From: Sulfurimonas sp.
GTDB lineage: Bacteria > Campylobacterota > Campylobacteria > Campylobacterales > Sulfurimonadaceae
NCBI GenBank assembly: GCA_027063215.1
Contig: JAMOSE010000126.1
Span: 1 to 5,083 of the forward strand
Direction: 5' to 3'
Length of the DNA stretch: 5,083 nt
This document shows, piece after piece, positions 1 through 5,083 of this stretch. A program made the position numbers and the translations under genes. The first letter of the stretch is position 1. The number at the start of each line of letters is the position of its first letter. The notes beneath the pieces are model-generated. The model did no database searches and was not told the DNA's origin. It saw only the letters and a program-made list of their open reading frames with translations.

Positions 1-707
1 TCAATATCACGTCCTGTTTCATAATACTCAAATGCTTTATCTAAAATAAACTCTACAGCTTTACGGCGTTCATTTTTATCTAAATCCATTTTTAAATTAT
101 CAAGTCCGCGTCCAGAATAAACAAGGTGTGAAACATATATTTTTGGAATATTGTGTTTCTCTGCAAGATCAAAAATATACTCTAAAGAACCGATAGTATC
201 CTTTGTCATTGTAAAACGAATACCAACTTTTGCACCGCTTTCATTTGCAAGGAGAACGGCTTTGAGTGTCTCTTTAAACGCACCTTTGAGACCACGGAAG
301 TAATCATGTGTAGGTTCGTCTCCATCAATACTAACACCTACATAGTTAAAAGTTTCAGTAATTTTTTTGATATTAGATTTTGTGAAGTAGAGACCGTTAC
401 TAGAAAGGTATGTAATAATACCGTGCTCTTTACAAAAGTCTGCAATTTCAAAGAGATCTTTACGAGTAAGGGGTTCTCCCCCTGAAAAAATGATAAATTT
501 GACACCATTTTCTTTCATCTCTAGGATGGTTTTTTTAATCTGTTCAGTCGTAAGTGTATCTACTTCATCAAGTGTTGATTTTGAGTAACAGTGTAAACAC
601 GAGAGGTTACAGCGGTTTGTAAAGTTCCAGATAGCAATGCTGCCATCTAAGATTCTTTCTTTTTTCTCTTCTACAACAGAAGCGATAAGATTGGAGAGTC
701 GAAACAT
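1..707 (-). CDS. nirJ: NirJ, radical SAM protein of heme d1 biosynthesis (3' end outside window)
   Basis: Cytoplasmic radical SAM enzyme. In the NirJ family it removes propionate side chains from a siroheme-derived precursor (didecarboxysiroheme) on the way to heme d1, the cofactor of NirS. Seen: the first 235 codons, opening MFRLSNLI as is common in NirJ/AhbC-type proteins, the radical SAM cluster motif with C33, C37 and C40 (RCNLSCLHCY), and the SAM-binding SGGEP at 75-79, then an SSNG segment and VSIDG strand typical of the partial TIM barrel. The C-terminal region with the auxiliary Fe-S cysteines lies beyond base 1; NirJ proteins are usually about 370-400 residues. The ATG at 707 overlaps the TAA of the upstream cytochrome gene by one base (TAATG), and an AAAGGA at 721-716 inside that gene's last codons is its ribosome binding site, so translation is probably coupled. 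The related heme biosynthesis enzymes AhbC/AhbD are the alternative; the link to nirS favours NirJ. Confidence 0.9.
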   Translation of the reverse strand, partial: MFRLSNLIASVVEEKKERILDGSIAIWNFTNRCNLSCLHCYSKSTLDEVDTLTTEQIKKTILEMKENGVKFIIFSGGEPLTRKDLFEIADFCKEHGIITYLSSNGLYFTKSNIKKITETFNYVGVSIDGDEPTHDYFRGLKGAFKETLKAVLLANESGAKVGIRFTMTKDTIGSLEYIFDLAEKHNIPKIYVSHLVYSGRGLDNLKMDLDKNERRKAVEFILDKAFEYYETGRDI

Positions 708-1021
708 TATTTTTTTCCTTTAAATGAAAGAATATAGTTACTAATTAAGTCTAACTCTTTTGCATTGAGATGCAGTTGTGTCATAACTGTTCTTTTATAA
801 CCAAATGCTTTATACATAGATTTTGGAGAAGCAATATAGGCTTCTATTTCTGCTTTTGTTCTTTTTTTGGCTATTTCACTAAAGGGAGGACCAAAGGCCA
901 TTGCCGTTTGATGATGGCATCCCCAACAGTAAGTTTGAAATACTTTTTTCCCTGTGAGTTTTGGCTCATTTGCAAAGAGCGTAAGTGACGTTATTAAAAT
1001 TAAAAAAGCTAGTTTTTTCAT
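707..1021 (-). CDS. Small periplasmic mono-heme cytochrome c (NirC/c551-like)
   Basis: A 104-residue exported class I cytochrome c. Seen: a lysine-led hydrophobic signal peptide at residues 1-17 with likely cleavage after LFA, one heme attachment site C32-W-G-C35-H36, a GPPF stretch at 44-47, and M80 as the probable distal heme ligand, followed by the final helix typical of the fold. It sits directly before nirJ with a one-base overlap and after the pentaheme cytochrome. In other nir clusters small cytochromes at this place are NirM (electron donor to NirS) or NirC (donor to NirS or a partner in heme d1 maturation); which of these applies cannot be decided from sequence alone, so no symbol is given. 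Its own ribosome binding site is poor (AAAAGA about six bases before the ATG). The start is fixed by the signal peptide. Confidence 0.9.
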   Translation of the reverse strand: MKKLAFLILITSLTLFANEPKLTGKKVFQTYCWGCHHQTAMAFGPPFSEIAKKRTKAEIEAYIASPKSMYKAFGYKRTVMTQLHLNAKELDLISNYILSFKGKK

Positions 1022-1043
1022 TGTTGATCTTTTGATTTGATAT

Positions 1044-1060
1044 AAACATTATTCTAGCAA
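1044..1060 (-). promoter_or_regulatory. Possible internal promoter before the mono-heme cytochrome gene
   Basis: In the 82-base gap after the pentaheme gene, the minus strand carries TTTTGCTAGAAT. This is an extended -10 (TG at 1059-1058, then TAGAAT at 1056-1051) preceded by T-rich sequence, which resembles the vegetative promoters known from Campylobacterota, where the -35 is poorly conserved. Transcription would start near 1044, about 22 nt before the cytochrome ATG. It would let the small cytochrome and nirJ be expressed independently of nirS. Short AT-rich matches are common in such DNA, so this is tentative. Confidence 0.35.
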
Positions 1061-1103
1061 AATAAAACTTGCAAGAGAACAATATTTATCAACTTTTTGA
1101 AAA

Positions 1104-2222
1104 TTATTTAACTTTGTAACTATACTTTTGCATTAATTGGGGTTTTACAAGGTTTGGATCATCTAATGTAATTACTTTTTGACAATTTGGTTTTGCCAAA
1201 ATAAGATAAAGCGCTACAGTTATTTGATCTCCTTTTTGAATTTCTGGTGTTTTATATGTGAGTACTTTTGTCTCTTTGGCTTTTAAATTATTGACGAATC
1301 CTCGTTTTGTTGCAAAAGATGGGATAATTACTTCTTTATTATTTGCATCTAAAAACTCGATATGAAATGCACCTTGTTTATCTTCAAGCGGAGAGTTTTT
1401 ATAGTTTCTCCAAATTGTTTTACCATTTCGTATAATTTTAATTTCTAGGTATTTGAGTCGTGCTGCTTGAATAATAAGTGGATGTGGCATTTTATTTTCA
1501 ATAGTGATGAAAAGTTTATTTTTTTCTGTTTTTACAGCAAGCCCAACAGCTTTTCTCATCATATCAAGACTATGAATACCGGCAAAGGTATGAGAATGGT
1601 GTTCTAATCTTCCTCTTTTATTGTTTTTTTCTGCACCACCTGAGATAAGAGGCATATGGCATTTAATACACTCTGTTGAGCCTTGATTCTCTTTTATAGC
1701 TTGAAAAATAAGGACATCATTTTTATTTCTTTTATGCGAATGACATCCGATACAGACATTTTTCTTATAAATAGGATTGTTTAGCATTGCATGCTTATCA
1801 CTGTCATCTGGATTTTCTAAAGAACCATACATATTTGGTTTGTAACCTTCTGCTTGTTTTGCTTTTATATTTATATTGTATTCATGTGATTTTTTAACAT
1901 AGGCAATTTGATGGCAATATACGCAACTTATCGCATCGCGTTCTTCTTCATAATTGTCATGTGGTCTCTCTTTGCCGCTAATGAGTTCTTTTAAATTTTG
2001 TGCACCTGGCATATGGCATACGGCACAATCATATGTTTTAGTACTTGCTTTATCCGCCACTTTTCTATGCAATTCATCGTTAAAATAAGTTTTTGAATGA
2101 TATGAACTTTGATATTCATAATAGATGTCTTCATGACACTCTTTACATGATTTATTTGTTAAATATTTTGCAGACAAAAGTGGTGGTAAAATAATAAGTG
2201 TAAAAAATAAAAATAATTTCAT
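1104..2222 (-). CDS. Exported pentaheme c-type cytochrome (cytochrome c554-like N-terminal heme domain)
   Basis: A 372-residue periplasmic multiheme cytochrome. Seen: a signal peptide at residues 1-18; five CxxCH sites at C26-H30, C66-H70, C100-H104, C157-H161 and C185-H189, two of them followed by Met-Pro (CHMP); and a histidine cluster EHHSHTFAGIHS at 207-218 that can supply distal heme ligands. After residue ~225 there are no more hemes; the rest is beta-strand-like (IENKMPHPLI at 241-250, then alternating strands), as in the C-terminal sandwich of other bacterial cytochromes of the CHMP/HxFxG type. One lone cysteine, C347, is not in a heme motif. It follows nirS across a terminator and precedes the small cytochrome, suggesting electron transfer to nitrite reduction or a role in NO/nitrite chemistry, but that is inference. 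The ribosome binding site is weak (AAAGAGAG at 2233-2226). I do not recognise a named orthologue. Confidence 0.88.
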   Translation of the reverse strand: MKLFLFFTLIILPPLLSAKYLTNKSCKECHEDIYYEYQSSYHSKTYFNDELHRKVADKASTKTYDCAVCHMPGAQNLKELISGKERPHDNYEEERDAISCVYCHQIAYVKKSHEYNINIKAKQAEGYKPNMYGSLENPDDSDKHAMLNNPIYKKNVCIGCHSHKRNKNDVLIFQAIKENQGSTECIKCHMPLISGGAEKNNKRGRLEHHSHTFAGIHSLDMMRKAVGLAVKTEKNKLFITIENKMPHPLIIQAARLKYLEIKIIRNGKTIWRNYKNSPLEDKQGAFHIEFLDANNKEVIIPSFATKRGFVNNLKAKETKVLTYKTPEIQKGDQITVALYLILAKPNCQKVITLDDPNLVKPQLMQKYSYKVK

Positions 2223-2247
2223 AATCTCTCTTTGTGAGTTTAGATAG

Positions 2248-2274
2248 AAAAAAATTCTCCCCGAGTGGGGGAGA
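2248..2274 (-). terminator. Rho-independent terminator/attenuator between nirS and the pentaheme gene
   Basis: Read on the minus strand, a 7-bp perfect stem TCTCCCC / GGGGAGA (2274-2268 with 2262-2256) closes a 5-base loop and is followed by one A and seven T residues (2254-2248). It begins 7 bases after the nirS stop codon. Only 25 bases separate the T tract from the next ATG, leaving no space for a promoter after it, so the downstream genes probably depend on read-through or on the internal promoter near 1050. Confidence 0.8.
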
Positions 2275-2281
2275 GAAGCAA

Positions 2282-3919
2282 TTATGCTCCAGGAATAGTT
2301 TGTCTATGTTCAATAGAGTAAGTAAAAGTTGGAGTTGTTAAACCTTTGATGTATTTAACAAATTTACCAGTTTTTGCTTCATAGATACCGATACGACCAG
2401 CATTCCATTCTGATACCATTGTCCAGTGACCATGGTTTGCAGGTTCAGCATGTAAGATACGAGGTATTACAACATGACCTTTTTTATCTTTAACAGTTGG
2501 TACTTTCCATTTGTAAAGTATTTTGTGTGTTACAGGATCAGTAATTGTTCCTCTTTTTGTTCCTACTGTTAGAATTCTATCTGTTTCTAGTGTTTGTTTG
2601 TTAATTAAATAGATTTTATTCCAATTCGCAGAACCACCAAGTACACAATCAGACCAGATAAACGGAGTATGCTCACTTGTACCAACGAATAGACCACCAC
2701 CGGCAGTTCTAACGTGTGCTACAACATCCCAGTTGCTATCCCAAATAACAACATCACCAACATTCATACTGTTTGTTGCATAAAGTTGACCATATCTGTC
2801 ATTATACCAAGATGAACCTTGACCTGGGTGTGGCTTGCTTCCTGGACCAGTGTAAACTTTAGCAACTAAAGATTTAGTTTTAAAGTCAACTACACCCATT
2901 ACATCAGAACCTTGAGATGCTTGCATTAAGTAACGACCAATCTCTTTACCTTCATTTTCAAAACCATCATGTAAGATTTTACCAATGTTTGGAATATCAC
3001 CAACAATTGGGAAGTTTGGTTTAGAATAATCTATAATATATACATGACCTGCATCTTTAAGTGCGAATGCAATGTATGGACCATATGGAGTATCATAAAT
3101 ACCAGCAACACGAGATGAACCAATGTTTCCGTCCATATCAATTACACTTGAAGTTGGATACACTTTAAGTGGTTCAAGTGTCATAGCATCCATAAGAATT
3201 GCTCCACCTGGAACATAGTTACCAGCCATAAGGTATTTACCATCTGGAGATACTGCTAGACCACGAGAATCAGAACCAACTTGTACCTGTGCAATTTTTT
3301 GTTGCCCTTTTGAAGCAAGGTCAAACATTGTAACTAACCCTGAACGAGAGATAGAGTATGCATAACGAGGTTGTCTTTTGTTTGTTACAGTAACATGCAC
3401 TGCAAAACCAGCTGGATGTTTAGAAAGTACTTTACCACTTGTTCCATCAACGAATGCAACGCGCTCAGCATCACGCTCTGTAACAAAACAAATGTCTGTA
3501 ACATGTTTTACATCTACAGCATGAGGATATTTCTTCATCAATGCCATTCTGTCATTTAGTTTTTTCCAACCATTTTTTACATTTTCTAAAGTAAGAACTG
3601 CCATTTTCTTACCTTTAAAATGTTGAAGGTAATCAACCATTTTTTGAGCATCTGTTTTATCCATTTTACTTGCAAATGGAGGCATCGCTGTACCTGGACG
3701 ACCATTAAGAATAGTTTCTGCTAACATTCCAGCATTTTTCTTTGCTATTTGCGTAGGACGTAAATCCGCTCCAACACCACCCTCATGGTTTGGTCCGTGA
3801 CATCCTTGACACTCTTTTTCAAACATTTTTTCGACATTCATATTTGATGTGCCTGCAAATAAGCCTGAACTTACAACTGCTAAAGCTGCAACTGACATAA
3901 CTAATTTATTTAATCTCAT
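2282..3919 (-). CDS. nirS: Cytochrome cd1 nitrite reductase NirS (NO-forming)
   Basis: Periplasmic enzyme reducing nitrite to nitric oxide, the key step of denitrification. 545 residues, the usual length for NirS. Seen: a signal peptide at 1-22 (cleavage after LFA), a cytochrome c domain with C37-Q-G-C40-H41 and M79 (GTAMPPF) as the likely distal ligand, then the heme d1 propeller from about 125 to the end. Comparison from memory with Pseudomonas aeruginosa NirS places H175 (FAVHVT) at the d1 proximal ligand and H317 (LHDG) and H364 (KPHPGQG) at the two active-site histidines; spacings of 96, 142 and 47 residues between M79 and these positions match the family closely. Both catalytic histidines argue for NirS over the related d1 proteins NirN and NirF. 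Odd points: no tyrosine between the signal peptide and heme c, where the distal d1 tyrosine sits in Pseudomonas/Paracoccus, and a C-terminus PTFTYSIEHRQ where those enzymes have PTGKFNVYNT. Start supported by a strong Shine-Dalgarno and the signal peptide. Confidence 0.95.
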   Translation of the reverse strand: MRLNKLVMSVAALAVVSSGLFAGTSNMNVEKMFEKECQGCHGPNHEGGVGADLRPTQIAKKNAGMLAETILNGRPGTAMPPFASKMDKTDAQKMVDYLQHFKGKKMAVLTLENVKNGWKKLNDRMALMKKYPHAVDVKHVTDICFVTERDAERVAFVDGTSGKVLSKHPAGFAVHVTVTNKRQPRYAYSISRSGLVTMFDLASKGQQKIAQVQVGSDSRGLAVSPDGKYLMAGNYVPGGAILMDAMTLEPLKVYPTSSVIDMDGNIGSSRVAGIYDTPYGPYIAFALKDAGHVYIIDYSKPNFPIVGDIPNIGKILHDGFENEGKEIGRYLMQASQGSDVMGVVDFKTKSLVAKVYTGPGSKPHPGQGSSWYNDRYGQLYATNSMNVGDVVIWDSNWDVVAHVRTAGGGLFVGTSEHTPFIWSDCVLGGSANWNKIYLINKQTLETDRILTVGTKRGTITDPVTHKILYKWKVPTVKDKKGHVVIPRILHAEPANHGHWTMVSEWNAGRIGIYEAKTGKFVKYIKGLTTPTFTYSIEHRQTIPGA

Positions 3920-3926
3920 TTTATTT

Positions 3927-3933
3927 CTCCTTT
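3927..3933 (-). promoter_or_regulatory. Strong ribosome binding site of nirS
   Basis: AAAGGAG on the minus strand, separated by an A/T-only spacer of seven bases from the nirS ATG at 3919. It is far better than the sites of the two downstream cytochrome genes, in line with high production of the terminal enzyme, and it fixes the nirS start. Confidence 0.85.
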
Positions 3934-3935
3934 GT

Positions 3936-4289
3936 AAGACTATTGAAGATTAGGCATGGCCCCAATGGAGCCAGCACTCACTATACTTTTCGTTTTCTAA
4001 ACGCTTTTTTTGTAAAGTAAATCCAGATTCATGGAAGTACAATCACCACGTAAAGAAAAATCGTTACCGTTTAAGAACCCTTGTTGCGCTAACTAAAAAA
4101 ACTTACCACAACATTTTATTTCCGGTTTAAGTAGTTTTACTTTCACTGCTGTATATACATAAACTCCTCCACAAACTAACATAAGTTGTAGATGACACAA
4201 TAAAAAATCATTTAATGCTATCCCTTCTCGAATAACTAATAGATCAATATTGCATGTTTTCTTAAACTTTTGCTAGATTTTAGAATCAT
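3936..4289 (-). other. Long nirS leader with imperfect hairpins
   Basis: If transcription starts near 4289 (see the FNR box), nirS mRNA has a leader of about 370 nt with no intact gene. Two inverted repeats are visible. One is a 13-base imperfect pair at 4082-4094 and 4101-4113 (10 Watson-Crick pairs and one G-U, six-base loop). The other is a 7-bp stem, one G-U included, at 3957-3963 and 3967-3973 with a 3-base loop, about 24 bases upstream of the nirS Shine-Dalgarno. Neither is followed by a T tract in the minus direction, so they are not terminators. I recognise no riboswitch class, tRNA or known RNA here. Confidence 0.35.
3950..4160 (-). pseudogene. Possible remnant of a ~70-residue gene just upstream of nirS
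   Basis: A strong Shine-Dalgarno GGAGGAG (4170-4164) stands five bases before an ATG at 4160, but that frame stops after five codons (MYIQQ). The neighbouring minus frame is nearly open through the region. It encodes a KLLKPEIKCCGKFF-like stretch to a TAG at 4095-4093 in a T7 run, then 31 more codons (GFLNGNDFSLRGDCTSM and on) to an A7 run near 4007-4013. One extra A there would join it to the third frame, which is open and ends with KYSECWLHWGHA and a TAA at 3952-3950. Two single-base deletions plus one nonsense change would explain the pattern, as would chance or sequencing error in homopolymers. No family recognised. The span ends about 17 bases before the nirS Shine-Dalgarno, as an upstream operon member would. 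Confidence 0.25.
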
Positions 4290-4295
4290 ATGTAG

Positions 4296-4301
4296 TGTAT
4301 A
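4296..4301 (-). promoter_or_regulatory. Candidate -10 element of the nirS promoter
   Basis: TATACA on the minus strand, placing a transcription start near 4289. The centre of the FNR-type palindrome is then about 39.5 bases upstream, close to the -41.5 position of class II Fnr-activated promoters, in which the regulator replaces a good -35; none is seen. A second candidate, TATGAT at 4290-4285, would put the palindrome near -50 and fits less well. An A10 run on the minus strand (4376-4367) lies upstream and could act as an UP-like element. Confidence 0.4.
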
Positions 4302-4321
4302 AAGTTTTAGCTTTAAATATC

Positions 4322-4335
4322 TTGATTTAAATCAA
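4322..4335. promoter_or_regulatory. FNR/NNR-type operator, perfect palindrome
   Basis: TTGATTTAAATCAA, a perfect 14-base palindrome matching the TTGAT-N4-ATCAA consensus of Fnr, Anr, Nnr and Dnr proteins of the Crp/Fnr family, which activate denitrification genes at low oxygen or in response to NO. It differs from the TTAAC-N4-GTTAA box of the Campylobacter regulator NssR. No gene lies on the plus strand here, so the likely target is minus-strand transcription toward nirS, whose ATG is about 400 bases away. Confidence 0.7.
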
Positions 4336-4492
4336 TTATTATCTAGAAGTAATGGAATTTAGTTAATTTTTTTTTTAAGTGTTACTTTATAGATGCTTTT
4401 TTATTTTGTTTTTCTGTACAATTTTTAACTTGATCATAAATAAATATAACATGTAGGAGAGAGTTTAAAATAGATGTTTGATAAAGAAAGTC

Positions 4493-5083
4493 TTATGCTG
4501 AAAGATATTGTTTGATTTCTTGAATAAGTGTTTCAAGTTTTTCTTTAAAATCAAATAGAAGTTTTGAGTGTTGATTATTATTTTTAAGTGCATTTTTTAA
4601 GTTTAAAGTACTTTTATTGAGATTTAGTGCGCCGATATTTGCTGCTACACCACTAATATCTAAGAGAAGTTTATCTACTGTGTTCATATCATTTTGTTTT
4701 AAAAGCTTTTCAATTGTCTTATATATATGAGAATAGCTCTCGAGAAATTCATGTAAAATTTCGTTATAAAATATAATATCATTTCCTGATATTTCTAAAC
4801 CTTTATCAATGAGTAATTCATCAAAAGTCTCTTTCTTCTCTTGTTTTGTGGGATTTGTTGGAAGAATATATGTATAGAAAATATCATATAAAGAATCTAT
4901 TCTTAATGGTTTTTCAAGATGCTCTTCCATTCCTGCTTTATACATTTTTTTAATATCATCTGCCGCAGTATCTCCACTCAGTGCAATAATAACAATATGA
5001 TTATAATTTGGATTTGAACGTATTTTTTGTGTTGCTTCAAAACCATCCATTCGTGGCATATGTGCATCCATAAGAATAAGCTT
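4493..5083 (-). CDS. C-terminal part of a two-component protein: receiver domain plus histidine-less Hpt-like domain
   Basis: The reading frame is open through the window edge (Lys-Leu-Ile-Leu precede the Met codon at 5071), so this is a partial gene, not one starting at 5071. Numbering from that Met: receiver signature MDAHMPRMDGFEA with the phosphoryl-accepting aspartate D2, the conserved Ser S32 (IIALSGD) and K54-P55 (EKP). After a lysine/glutamate-rich linker (~72-84), residues ~85-190 form an Hpt-like helical domain (SGNDIIFYNEILHEFLESY, then ISGVAANIGALNL at 139-151). Active Hpt domains have a His-x-Leu-Lys-Gly before such an AANIGA motif; here the histidine position is L137 and the lysine S140, so phosphotransfer by this domain looks lost. 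The REC-Hpt order is typical of the tail of BarA-like hybrid sensor kinases or of separate response regulators. It ends 573 bases before nirS; a regulatory link to it is not shown. Confidence 0.88.
   Translation of the reverse strand, partial: KLILMDAHMPRMDGFEATQKIRSNPNYNHIVIIALSGDTAADDIKKMYKAGMEEHLEKPLRIDSLYDIFYTYILPTNPTKQEKKETFDELLIDKGLEISGNDIIFYNEILHEFLESYSHIYKTIEKLLKQNDMNTVDKLLLDISGVAANIGALNLNKSTLNLKNALKNNNQHSKLLFDFKEKLETLIQEIKQYLSA

Noticed and set aside
770..988. Plus-strand open frame of 72 codons
   Set aside because: It lies antisense within the mono-heme cytochrome gene, whose signal peptide and heme motif are clear; its translation shows no recognisable pattern.
1024..1041. Cluster of TTGAT half-sites before the mono-heme cytochrome
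   Set aside because: None is paired with an ATCAA at the right four-base spacing, so they do not form a Crp/Fnr-family operator.
3371..3559. Plus-strand open frame of 62 codons
   Set aside because: It is antisense to the conserved cytochrome cd1 gene and has no ribosome binding site or family signature.
3991..4011. Hairpin CGTTT/AAACG followed by a T run, terminator-like on the plus strand
   Set aside because: The stem is only five AT-rich pairs and no plus-strand gene exists upstream for it to terminate.
4093..4182. Stand-alone 29-codon small protein starting at an ATG at 4182
   Set aside because: This start has no ribosome binding site. The stretch is better explained as part of a broken frame or as chance.
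4430..4443. Second FNR-like site TTGATCATAAATAA
   Set aside because: One half matches, but the other has only three of five consensus bases, and the position is poor for either neighbouring gene.

Overview
The window is AT-rich DNA in which every gene I can support lies on the minus strand, so the biological order runs from high to low coordinates. It carries the start of a denitrification (nir) cluster: a cytochrome cd1 nitrite reductase (nirS), a five-heme c-type cytochrome, a small mono-heme cytochrome, and the first ~235 codons of the heme d1 biosynthesis radical SAM protein nirJ. Low GC, lysine- and isoleucine-rich proteins, an extended -10 promoter of the TTTTGnTAnAAT kind and the protein style suggest a nitrate-respiring Campylobacterota member (Sulfurimonas/Sulfurovum/Sulfuricurvum type). 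This taxonomic call is inference.

Layout in transcription order: (1) 5083-4493, the C-terminal part of a two-component protein, a receiver domain followed by an Hpt-like domain whose phosphorylatable histidine appears to be replaced by leucine. (2) 4492-3920, a 573-base stretch without an intact gene. It holds a perfect FNR/NNR-type palindrome (4322-4335), a plausible -10 about 21 bases downstream of it, and a long leader of about 370 nt with imperfect hairpins and what may be the wreck of a ~70-residue gene. (3) 3919-2282, nirS, with a strong Shine-Dalgarno and all expected heme ligands and catalytic histidines. (4) A compact Rho-independent terminator (2274-2248) between nirS and the next gene. 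(5) 2222-1104, the pentaheme cytochrome. (6) 1021-707, the mono-heme cytochrome, preceded by a possible internal promoter. (7) 707-1, nirJ, whose ATG overlaps the preceding stop codon (TAATG), so the two are likely translationally coupled.

Functionally the cluster couples a periplasmic enzyme reducing nitrite to NO (NirS) with cytoplasmic synthesis of its heme d1 cofactor (NirJ) and two exported cytochromes that could deliver electrons or help in d1 handling. The palindrome suggests induction under oxygen limitation or by NO through a Crp/Fnr-family regulator. The terminator probably makes nirS mRNA more abundant than the downstream genes. The less expected points are the distance of the FNR box from nirS, the possible relic gene in the leader, the pentaheme cytochrome inside the nir cluster, and the histidine-less Hpt domain.
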